IMG/VR virus record: IMGVR_UViG_3300007512_000011
Location: 50,968 to 114,967 of that record
Direction: 5' to 3' (one strand)
From: a virus
DNA length: 64,000 bases
The position numbers and the translations under genes are program-made. Every line of letters begins with the position of its first letter. Within the stretch, counting starts at the first letter, position 1. The notes below the pieces were generated by a model. It was not told the origin of the DNA. It searched no databases and saw only the letters and a program-made list of their open reading frames with translations. Below, in pieces: positions 53,301-60,137 of the stretch.

Positions 53301-53469
53301 GCTCTGGTGATATCCCTTGCGTCTTAGAGTGAACAATGTCACCGCCCACGTAAATTACATCAGGTCGTAGCTTCTTCGCTTCTACGAAAAAAGATGAAAA
53401 TGACTCTTTATACTCTTCATGACGAGATAGCCCACGCCAGTGAATATCGGCTAGATGGATAATTCTCAT
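50332..53469 (-). CDS. fused SbcD-SbcC (gp47-gp46-like) nuclease-ATPase
   Basis: 1045 aa in one frame. Residues 1-240 form a metallophosphoesterase like SbcD/Mre11/T4 gp47: D8 and H10 (LADIHWRG), D44 (VGGDIV), N80/H81 (LGNHDG), H151 (LFHGG) and GDIH (183-186). Residues about 370-1045 are SbcC/Rad50/gp46-like: Walker A GKNAKGKSS (402-410), long coiled coil, a hook-like pair C720 and C727 (CGDEYPTC, wider than the usual CxxC), signature LASGMEKMMASLAIR, and Walker B NMLIIDEGFGALDE (about 981-994). The pair normally is made as two proteins that process DNA ends for recombination. The fusion is the clearest gene-architecture novelty in the window. Confidence 0.92.
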   Translation of the reverse strand: MRIIHLADIHWRGLSRHEEYKESFSSFFVEAKKLRPDVIYVGGDIVHSKTQGISPELIDNLSWWFTQLAEIAPTHIILGNHDGLQHNKDRQDAISPIINALDNDRLFLYKQSGVYPTGIDGYNWCVLSCFDEESWEDVEPVEDQISIALFHGGVWGSSTDIDWEIDGEVTVDMFEKYDFSLLGDIHRCQFLNDKKTIAYCGSSIQQNYGEDPKKGFLFWDIRDKDDFSVDFHEIPHSKPFITIDWQGNIKNTLIQSAKHPNGARFRIRSDQSITQATTKQIQNELITFKDAAEVVFKTETSFNAAEIQTKSGDLFTKENLRENSTHKKLIRDYYSNLKNNKQRLDKFDDLIDRYLSQIASQDESLRNVRWQIDSFRFDNTFVYGEGNVINFDNLPGITGIFGKNAKGKSSIIGALVYGLFNTTDRGPIKNVHIINSRKNACETSISFSMNGKRLCLERKTIKKQTKKGAVYGTTSLSLLELDESGNPVTDLSGEQRRDTEKIVRDIIGTPEDFLMTSLASQGQMNTFIRERATARKMILTNFLDLNVFEKMYDLAKDESQNLRAKSKIIPLLDWDTEIDDCHMVISENRQAMKDIMDDIRHKRDRLEKLNVEIAVSGITESVTQKEIDSQNIIVEADRKNLESLVKKRESSDRLIHEEREKILKIKRVKNDFPIDVLKEQIEFQRNLERSLLTLEHEYQNQATLLESQLASTRRLEEVPCGDEYPTCKFIKQSHLDKGSLETQTKTVEKLLENLSEMGQSLDEVINEKLKEKIQKYDKLVEKESALSISISQLEIKINNLSNETKDARRELDESSKLLCDMQERIIDDETSSDAKLRNNVLDLRKNIKELEKNKLVIADKISRASVEINRLRKEKQEFSQIKKDLKLYDMFMQAMSKKGIPLQIMTSQLPLINVEIAKILHGVTGFTVELEADSESNAMDIYINYGDSRRIIELASGMEKMMASLAIRVALINVSSLPKTNMLIIDEGFGALDETNIEACSRLLQSLKKWFRNIIVISHVDAIKDAVDNSLDIIKKEKNARVIHV

Positions 53470-53537
53470 ATGATGTTTTGTAATTCTATAACAATTTTAG
53501 ATTTTGTATGGCACATATCTGTAAGAACAAAAAACTT

Positions 53538-54500
53538 CTAAAAAAGAGAACCACTCTGGAGTGAGTTAATTCTGCTCTTTATTGCACTTTGTCTATCATA
53601 ATAGACAGCGCTTTTTCTTAATTCTCTGAACTGATCTCGGTTCATCTCGCCAACATCTTTAAACTCTCCTAAGCTTAATATTCTAACATCGCAACAATAT
53701 TCACTAAACATTTTTGCATATTTGTAGGTCTTTCTTTGCATGTCAGAGTCTAGTGCCAGCAGTATTGGTGTCTTATTTGAGACAATTTTCTTGAAAAGTA
53801 AAGATCTCTCACTTATCCCAGCACCCAACAGGCAGGTCGCATTATAGTTGGCCTTTACCAAATCAAACGGTCCTTCAACAATTGTGAGCTCTCTTGACCA
53901 GTCGATATTGATTTCATTGAAAACAATCGCTGTCTTATCAGTTCTCGCATTCAAGTACTTCAGCTTAGCGTCTGGACCAATTGCTCGAGATGCATAAAAA
54001 TTAAGCTCACCATCACAATCAAAAGAAGGCATGATAACACGCTTGCAGTGTCTCCCTCTTGAGACTGCACCAAATTTAAAGTACCAAAAATCATCAGCTG
54101 ATAGGCCCCTTCTAGTCAGATACCTTATTGCAGATCTCATGTCAGGATCTCTTGTTTTAAAATTGTCCACTAAAAGAGAAAATCCCGCAGGGAGCTTGAG
54201 CTCAACCTCCTCTGGAGTGACAACTAAGTCCCGTGTTGAAGACTTTCCCAGAAATTCTGTCAAAAATTGATTGCATGACTCTTGCCCAAAGTATTTTTTT
54301 AAAATGGGCTCAAGTGTCTTTCCTTTAACACCACACACCCAGCAGTGACACTGCCAAGTCTCCAAATTTATTGAAAACTTCTTCTTAGATGAAGAACTGC
54401 ATGAAGGACACTGAACAGCAACATTTGTACCGTCGTTGGCGACCGAAGGCTTTCCAAACACACTTGTGATAAAAGTTATCTTACTGCTGATGCTCTTCAC
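53538..54500 (-). CDS. DNA primase (CHC2 zinc finger and Toprim)
   Basis: 320 aa from GTG 54500; the ribosome site is weak (GGGTG), so the start is the least certain part. Zinc finger: CPSC (31-34) and CHCWVC (51-56). The Toprim domain has E209 in IVEGPFD and the DxD pair D251/D253 in LLALDSDMQ. This is the size of a minimal DnaG/gp61-like primase, making RNA primers for lagging-strand synthesis with the helicase at 8331-9701. Unlike DnaG it lacks a C-terminal helicase-binding domain of usual length. Flanked by the resolvase and the SbcCD-like gene. Confidence 0.88.
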   Translation of the reverse strand: MKSISSKITFITSVFGKPSVANDGTNVAVQCPSCSSSSKKKFSINLETWQCHCWVCGVKGKTLEPILKKYFGQESCNQFLTEFLGKSSTRDLVVTPEEVELKLPAGFSLLVDNFKTRDPDMRSAIRYLTRRGLSADDFWYFKFGAVSRGRHCKRVIMPSFDCDGELNFYASRAIGPDAKLKYLNARTDKTAIVFNEINIDWSRELTIVEGPFDLVKANYNATCLLGAGISERSLLFKKIVSNKTPILLALDSDMQRKTYKYAKMFSEYCCDVRILSLGEFKDVGEMNRDQFRELRKSAVYYDRQSAIKSRINSLQSGSLF

Positions 54501-54518
54501 TTCACACCCAAAGTAATT

Positions 54519-55088
54519 TTAACAGGCATCTAACCCTGTTTTCAAGCATATATGAGATCTAGCAATAACATATGCATCGGCCATATCATAACAAAATTGT
54601 TCAAGAACAACCTTTCCCTTTCTGGGTCCGCTTTTTAAAACTTTATTGGGCCACTCGTGATCCGAATCTTTTAGTTCATTAGACACCCAGCCTAGCACCT
54701 GCTCCTTGGTCTGACGACCTCCGTCTTTCTTTCTCACAATCTTAATTCCCAGCGAACGACGGGCGACATTGACATTAATAAAGCTAGGTTCAATCTTTAA
54801 AGAATGATAGCAGATGTATGACACAATTCCATTAAATCTAGCTAGCGTCATTAGTGTCTTTGCAGAAGAGAGCCCTGGACGAAAAGCCTGTAAGTTCTCC
54901 TCTATGACTATTTCTGAAATGGGGTGTCTTAGTAGTACGCCCAGAAGTGAATCCGTGATGGAATCCGCCTTTCTGAACATATCCTTGTGCTTTGCCAATG
55001 GTACAAATCCCATTTCTATAAGGGTACCGTTAGAAGTCAATACGCACCATCCAGTGCAGCTTGTAGAAATATCCAGACCCAGAACCAA
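54519..55088 (-). CDS. RuvC-like Holliday junction resolvase
   Basis: 189 aa. RNase H-like fold acids: D6 (VLGLDISTSCTGW), E63/E64 (IVIEENLQAF), D168 and D171 (CYDMADAYVIA). The order fits RuvC-type resolvases, which cut four-way junctions, here probably to debranch DNA before packaging. The only possible start is TTG 55088, immediately after the stop of the 957-aa gene in the same frame; AGGA seven bases upstream supports it. The next gene downstream is the primase. Confidence 0.82.
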   Translation of the reverse strand: MVLGLDISTSCTGWCVLTSNGTLIEMGFVPLAKHKDMFRKADSITDSLLGVLLRHPISEIVIEENLQAFRPGLSSAKTLMTLARFNGIVSYICYHSLKIEPSFINVNVARRSLGIKIVRKKDGGRQTKEQVLGWVSNELKDSDHEWPNKVLKSGPRKGKVVLEQFCYDMADAYVIARSHICLKTGLDAC

Positions 55089-57962
55089 TTAAAAATCCTG
55101 CTTTATCTTAAAGAGAATCCCATCAGAATTTCTCTTCTTAACGGGTTGCGCTAGCTTTGCTTTCATTATAACATTAAGATTGTCGTCATGTAAGTTAACA
55201 CCGTCAATATAGACGAATCTTGGATCAATCTCATTTGGATCAAAAGAGGCTGAGACTAATTGAAATTGTGGGTTAGAGGAAGAATTATGTAATCCTGTCT
55301 CACAGGGCACATTTACTGTTAGCACGTGCGTGCTTTGCTCTCCCTTAAAGCTGATCTTAAACTGATCCTTTCCAAAAAATGGAATGTTGGGAGACTTAAT
55401 GATGACCAAGCCCTCATCATAAAAAATATTACCAACACTAGCTTTTTTTGCATGCGGAGTCAGTGAATCAGCTCGATATAAACTTCCTCGTCCATTATCC
55501 TTTAGTGTAATTTGGACAGCGCCCTTTGATCCTGTGAGGCTGGCGTCTTGAATTTGAAATGTCTCGGGTAGAATTCTGTTTCCAAAATACAAGTTTGATA
55601 TGTCAAAAATCACTATTTCATTAGAACTTAGATCCCTTGTTCTCTGCGCAATTGATAATCCCAGGCCCTCTGGAGCATTAAATGATGGATTTTCAGGAGT
55701 TGCCCTGCTTAGAGGAAGTATATTAGAGGACTGTCCCGGATAAAATAGCGGTGGATTTCCCCCAGACCCAATTAGATTATCAAGGCTAATTATGCTCAAA
55801 TTTAACCCACCTTGAGACTCTTTAAACATTGACAACGGTCCACGCTGTAAGCTCTCTAACCGATCCTCATTTGTGTCAACACCCGATAGTAAAAGCTCAT
55901 AATCTGGAAAAAATCGACCATTATCACACGGTAACACCGTTAGATTTCTCTTTTGAATAGATCCAGAATTAACAGTAGCTGAAAATGTTCCGGCGCCGCC
56001 AGGAAAGCCTGACGCATCAATAGATGATGAACTGTACATGTAGTCATTAAAGCTAAATTCTCTGTTGTCAGCTTTCAGCCGGGGTATTCCCAGTGTGAGC
56101 ATCCCCGTACTATCAGTGCGTGTTGGCCCTTGTGAAGATGTCAGTTTGTACAGTCTAGGTGTCTGACCTGTAGAAAAATCTCGTGTAAAGTTTTCTAGAT
56201 TTATCTCATGGCCTCCGACACCAAAAGATGCAGAGACATTGAAAGGATCATTTGTTGTCTGAGAGCTTGATATAAACGGTGTGATCAGAACATTTCTCTG
56301 CCGTGTCTCCTTCACAAAGAATGGCGGACAATAGAAGAGCAAGCTTCCTGTGGTGCTCTGGCCTAAAAGAGAAGCACTATGCACTCGACTGTCACTGAGG
56401 TATTCCGCAAAGATCTTTACATCATGGATCTCGGCATTGAGCGGATGATCTAGCAAAAATCCAGTTGGGTCTCCCTGGTGAGCATATGATCCAGTTTCAC
56501 CCTGAAATGCGTCGAATAAGCCCTCATTCGTAGCAGCTGTAGGATTGAAAAATCTACGGGAGTCGGTGCTCGAATGCCTGGCATCTGACCCACTGTAATA
56601 GTTTCCGACAAATAATGCTCCAGCATGAGAGGCGCTAAGATGTAATTCAGGCATGCAAGAAGCAGAGGGAATTGTAAAGTCATACTCTTCGTTATCCACC
56701 CTGATGCTTCCCTCACCATTATTGATGAGATTTGTTCCCCATCGGATTGAGATGTGATGCCAGTGATTTCTCTGTAATGTGTTATCAGGCGTGACAAATA
56801 TCAGTCCTGCGGAGCCCGTTGCGGCGCCCAACACGACCTGATTCTTATATGCTGAATTTGATGATGACACCTCACAGGGAATTTGTGAAGGCTCCCAGTA
56901 CCGACAGCTCTCGTTAAGCTGTAGCATGATTCGAAAGCCCTTTGTCAGCCCGTGCTCATCTCTCTCTGATCCCGATACCAGAGATATTGCATAGTGATTT
57001 GGAAGGTGGAGAATTGTTCCTGCCTTGAAATCCCTATCTGCAGCGCCGTTGTGATAGCGAGGGTTGATATAAAAGTCAAAAGTAAATGGACCCCTAAGGG
57101 CATAACGCGGATCACTGCCCAGCTGTACAAATGCAGAATTATCAGATGGAGCAAGACCGGTGGGCAGATTAGGATTTCCAGAATTAGGAATTATCCTATT
57201 CACTGGGTTTGCATCTGTGCCCAGATTACTAGGTAGCTCGGGACTCCCAATAGACAGGATCCTTTCTGGAAACCCACCGGTGTCCTTTTCCGGGAGAACC
57301 GATGCTGAGTTTAGATAGATTAGCGCAGTGTCGCTGGGCACATTTGATGCTGTGAAAAAATTCAAACAATGATAGTTTGTGTATGAGAAGTCACATGAGT
57401 CATAGGTCGATCTGTAAAAAGGCATGAGAGAATTCTTGATAAACTGCTTCTTAAAAGAGGCAGTAGCATAGGCTGTCTCATCATAGGCACGTGCGCTGTC
57501 GTTGTCTGTGAATCCTCGAATCTCGTAAAACATGTTGTCAGAGTCGAATCGCTTGATCGGCAATTCCTTCTGGTTGCGAGGAAGAATTGATGCACTATTG
57601 ACATATGTCAGGTAATCCTCCATGGCTGATTTTATTGCAATATTTATCGGCTTTCCAGACGAATCGGGTCGTGACGCACTGAGTATTTCTCGAGACAGGA
57701 AGTCTAGGCTTATGGTTTCACCTATTTGTGTGCCTTCGAGATTGAATGCGGTCCTAGTCTCTTCGCTTGAATTAAAGTCATTTTGCTCCTTGATAAACGG
57801 ACTTGGTCGGGCAGACACACGAGCGCTTCCAGACATCTGGCTAGTTACAGTGTGCTCTGACTCGTCATTTGGTGCCCGAGATGAGGAGACAAACTTAACC
57901 TCGGGGTGAAGAGAGAGCGTTGAAAGCTCAAAAAGCTGCGGTGAGATCTTTATAAAGGACAC
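55089..57962 (-). CDS. large virion protein with LamG-like domain, 957 aa
   Basis: GTG start at 57962. Residues about 300-430 resemble a concanavalin/LamG-like jelly roll (HLPNHYAISLVSGSERDEHG, NHWHHISIRWGTNLINNGEG), a fold that often binds sugars. A second beta-rich part lies at residues 560-900. The last 36 residues (VNLHDDNLNVIMKAKLAQPV, then KKRNSDG and IKQDF) match the C-terminus of the following 421-aa gene's product. I see no protease or lyase motif. A surface or fibre-associated protein that binds host glycans is plausible, by inference. Large and without close T4 counterpart. Confidence 0.65.
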   Translation of the reverse strand: MSFIKISPQLFELSTLSLHPEVKFVSSSRAPNDESEHTVTSQMSGSARVSARPSPFIKEQNDFNSSEETRTAFNLEGTQIGETISLDFLSREILSASRPDSSGKPINIAIKSAMEDYLTYVNSASILPRNQKELPIKRFDSDNMFYEIRGFTDNDSARAYDETAYATASFKKQFIKNSLMPFYRSTYDSCDFSYTNYHCLNFFTASNVPSDTALIYLNSASVLPEKDTGGFPERILSIGSPELPSNLGTDANPVNRIIPNSGNPNLPTGLAPSDNSAFVQLGSDPRYALRGPFTFDFYINPRYHNGAADRDFKAGTILHLPNHYAISLVSGSERDEHGLTKGFRIMLQLNESCRYWEPSQIPCEVSSSNSAYKNQVVLGAATGSAGLIFVTPDNTLQRNHWHHISIRWGTNLINNGEGSIRVDNEEYDFTIPSASCMPELHLSASHAGALFVGNYYSGSDARHSSTDSRRFFNPTAATNEGLFDAFQGETGSYAHQGDPTGFLLDHPLNAEIHDVKIFAEYLSDSRVHSASLLGQSTTGSLLFYCPPFFVKETRQRNVLITPFISSSQTTNDPFNVSASFGVGGHEINLENFTRDFSTGQTPRLYKLTSSQGPTRTDSTGMLTLGIPRLKADNREFSFNDYMYSSSSIDASGFPGGAGTFSATVNSGSIQKRNLTVLPCDNGRFFPDYELLLSGVDTNEDRLESLQRGPLSMFKESQGGLNLSIISLDNLIGSGGNPPLFYPGQSSNILPLSRATPENPSFNAPEGLGLSIAQRTRDLSSNEIVIFDISNLYFGNRILPETFQIQDASLTGSKGAVQITLKDNGRGSLYRADSLTPHAKKASVGNIFYDEGLVIIKSPNIPFFGKDQFKISFKGEQSTHVLTVNVPCETGLHNSSSNPQFQLVSASFDPNEIDPRFVYIDGVNLHDDNLNVIMKAKLAQPVKKRNSDGILFKIKQDF

Positions 57963-57973
57963 AGCCGCTCTCT

Positions 57974-59239
57974 TTAGAAGTCAAGCCGAACTCTAATTGT
58001 CAGGTCCTTCTCGTTATTCTTCTCAATCGGCCTGCTTACCTTAGCAATTGCCAGGAGGTTATCATTAGCGTCATAGAGACCAACGGATGTAAAGAATGCA
58101 AATGACTTCTGTGTTGCCTCCTGACCCGCCTCAATTACCTCGATATCATTATCAGAGTCGACAAATGTCGGATTACCGGAGTAATTAAATTCATCCGCTG
58201 TTGCCCTGCAGAAAATCAATGTAGAGTTTATGTTGGTGATATTTTGAAATGTAAAAGCTGTCTGTGAACCAGAGCTAAATCTACATGAGCAAAGGTGATT
58301 TAAAATATCATCGATAGAGGCTGAGACCATTAGATCTGGGATGAACTTTGCATCTCGATTTCCACTATTGTCTGCAGAACCACTGCCGCCGCCGATGATC
58401 ATCTTTCCAGTCCCGACTGATCCTGGATTGTTCTCATTCATCGCTGCGATAGCTCCTGATACGTGCTGACCGCCTGACAGGATCTTCTTTAAGTCAAATG
58501 CTGCGATTCCTTGCTGATAGAAAATCACACCAACAGACTCTGCAGTGTTAGCAGCGTTAACAATGTTACCCGCGCTACCTCCAAATGTTGTCTCCTGATT
58601 TGATGCAGCGCCAATATCTGTGAAGATCTTCGATCCTGTGATCGTCGTCCTATTCAGGTTTGTGTAGAAAGTGCCTGTTACTGCACCGCCGCGGGCTGTC
58701 GTGTCCTTATCATCAATACAAGCAGTTGCGAAAAATCGCATCGCAAAGCTCTCACGCTTTATCTGGTCACGTGTGAAGAGACGCTTGAAATTGATAAACA
58801 TTGCCTCATCAATGCCATCCTCACCGCCAGCATTACTGATCGGGGCTGTGAATCGTGCTGTGGCATCACCTAACAGTGTCTTAGCATACTGCCTGTAGAT
58901 GTCAACCTTTTCACGCATCATCACAGACTGTGATGGAAATAGAAGTTTGCCGGCCGAGTCCTGACCTGTTGATGAACCTGTGACAGTCGCACTCCCGCTG
59001 TACAGACCCACTGTTATATCAAAGACTGGGTTAGCTGTCTGCAGTGTAAAATCCTGATCATAAACAGTCTGAAAAAGAGAACTGGTTATTCCTGGGCCAA
59101 TTCCACCTGTAACAAATACCTGATATTTCTTTCGGGTGGTTGAACCAGAAATATCCTCCTGAATGATGTCAACTAGCTGGTTCAGAAATGACCTGCTGGT
59201 CTTGATATCTGAAGCTGCTATCTCCTTAAATGTTGCCAC
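57974..59239 (-). CDS. virion structural protein, 421 aa
   Basis: GTG start at 59239 with GGAG eight bases upstream. Mixed alpha/beta protein without enzyme motifs. Recognisable parts are YQVFVTGGIGPGITSSLFQT (residues about 39-58), RETFG-like helix regions (INFKRLFTRDQIKRESFAMR) and the C-terminus ATADEFNYSGNPTFVDSDND then VGLYDANDNLLAIAKVSRPI and VRLDF. I know this C-terminal pattern from structural proteins of large aquatic phages. It shares that tail with the 957-aa protein downstream, so the two probably use it for the same contact in the particle. Confidence 0.65.
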   Translation of the reverse strand: MATFKEIAASDIKTSRSFLNQLVDIIQEDISGSTTRKKYQVFVTGGIGPGITSSLFQTVYDQDFTLQTANPVFDITVGLYSGSATVTGSSTGQDSAGKLLFPSQSVMMREKVDIYRQYAKTLLGDATARFTAPISNAGGEDGIDEAMFINFKRLFTRDQIKRESFAMRFFATACIDDKDTTARGGAVTGTFYTNLNRTTITGSKIFTDIGAASNQETTFGGSAGNIVNAANTAESVGVIFYQQGIAAFDLKKILSGGQHVSGAIAAMNENNPGSVGTGKMIIGGGSGSADNSGNRDAKFIPDLMVSASIDDILNHLCSCRFSSGSQTAFTFQNITNINSTLIFCRATADEFNYSGNPTFVDSDNDIEVIEAGQEATQKSFAFFTSVGLYDANDNLLAIAKVSRPIEKNNEKDLTIRVRLDF

Positions 59240-59256
59240 TTTTTAAACTCCGACTA

Positions 59257-59958
59257 TTACGAGATCTGCACATTAAAGCTTGTGAAAGCACCTGAGTTCA
59301 TCCCTGAGATCTCAACAACCTTCTGGACAACGGAACCGCCCTTTTGCTTATATGTGGTGTGAACGGCATTTGAAACCGACTTTGCCTGAACTGAGAATGA
59401 TAGAGATCCTAAATTGGATGTATTAGTCACAGGATCGGCGGGTATGATGTAAGTTGCCATATTATCAGCATTCACTGAATCTGGGCCACCGACACCAGGA
59501 ATTGTTAAAAATAAATTATCCATCACAATTTTATAGGAGGCATCTGTCAGCTCAGGTGCAAGAACACCTCCCCCACTAATTTCCTGCTTAACAGTAACTG
59601 ATTTAGAGATATCTCCTGATACAGTTGCCCGTGATAGTGATAGTGTACTATCTGTCACTCCGACAAGAGCTAGATTGGGCAGCTTGCTCAAATTAGGATT
59701 ACTAATGCTGATTAGCCTGTACTTTTGTCCCAGGTTTCCTCTTGTGAGTGCTTCCATCACAGGTGTATTCTTTTCAATCTTTTCCTTGCCGACTGTGCGG
59801 CCGAACTTTTTAATAATGCTATAGTCGATCTCGTCATCGCCTAATGCAAATTTTATAATTGAAAATGATCCGTCATTTCTTGCCAGGAATTGACGTCCGA
59901 TATCTGTAAGCACAGCATCTAAAATAATATTGTTAGTCGAGTGGTCAAGAAACCCCAT
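59257..59958 (-). CDS. virion protein, 233 aa, probably fibre- or baseplate-associated
   Basis: ATG start with GAGGAG upstream. The N-terminus FLDHSTNNIILDAVLTDIGR, then ARNDGSFSIIKFALGDDEID, is a motif I associate with tail-fibre or baseplate-linked proteins in large phages. The rest is beta-rich with a polar C-terminus. No enzymatic signature. It is first in a short run of virion genes with gaps under 20 bp. An upstream 179-base gap contains a motif copy and a small candidate ORF. Confidence 0.65.
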   Translation of the reverse strand: MGFLDHSTNNIILDAVLTDIGRQFLARNDGSFSIIKFALGDDEIDYSIIKKFGRTVGKEKIEKNTPVMEALTRGNLGQKYRLISISNPNLSKLPNLALVGVTDSTLSLSRATVSGDISKSVTVKQEISGGGVLAPELTDASYKIVMDNLFLTIPGVGGPDSVNADNMATYIIPADPVTNTSNLGSLSFSVQAKSVSNAVHTTYKQKGGSVVQKVVEISGMNSGAFTSFNVQIS

Positions 59959-59960
59959 CG

Positions 59961-60059
59961 TTAATTTCTCCTCGTTGTAAGTCTGTGCTGTTTGATCAAT
60001 TCAATACAAGGCTGACAACGTTCTCTGTTTTGTTTCAAGTATGTAATCACTTTTCTCAC
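59961..60059 (-). CDS. candidate 32-aa small protein
   Basis: GTG 60059 to TAA 59963-59961, starting MRKVITYLKQNRERCQPCIE; GAGG lies eight bases before the GTG. The reading frame looks protein-like, with a helix and a CxxC, and stays open upstream to residue-like CEAAEACT. Its stop lies in the spacer between the ribosome site and the ATG of the next gene, a typical coupling layout. A late-motif copy (ATATTTATG) is 31 nt upstream. The evidence is modest; it may be only a leader. Confidence 0.3.
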   Translation of the reverse strand: MRKVITYLKQNRERCQPCIELIKQHRLTTRRN

Positions 60060-60090
60060 GGTGCAAGCCTCAGCAGCTTCACATCCTGTT

Positions 60091-60099
60091 CATAAATAT
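60091..60099 (-). promoter_or_regulatory. late-promoter-like 9-mer ATATTTATG
   Basis: Minus strand ATATTTATG, in the 179-base gap between two virion genes. It is 31 nt upstream of the small GTG ORF and 132 nt upstream of the 233-aa gene. The match is exact. Confidence 0.45.
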
Positions 60100-60137
60100 A
60101 CAAGCTCTAATTATTCACAGTAAATAAAAACTCTGCA

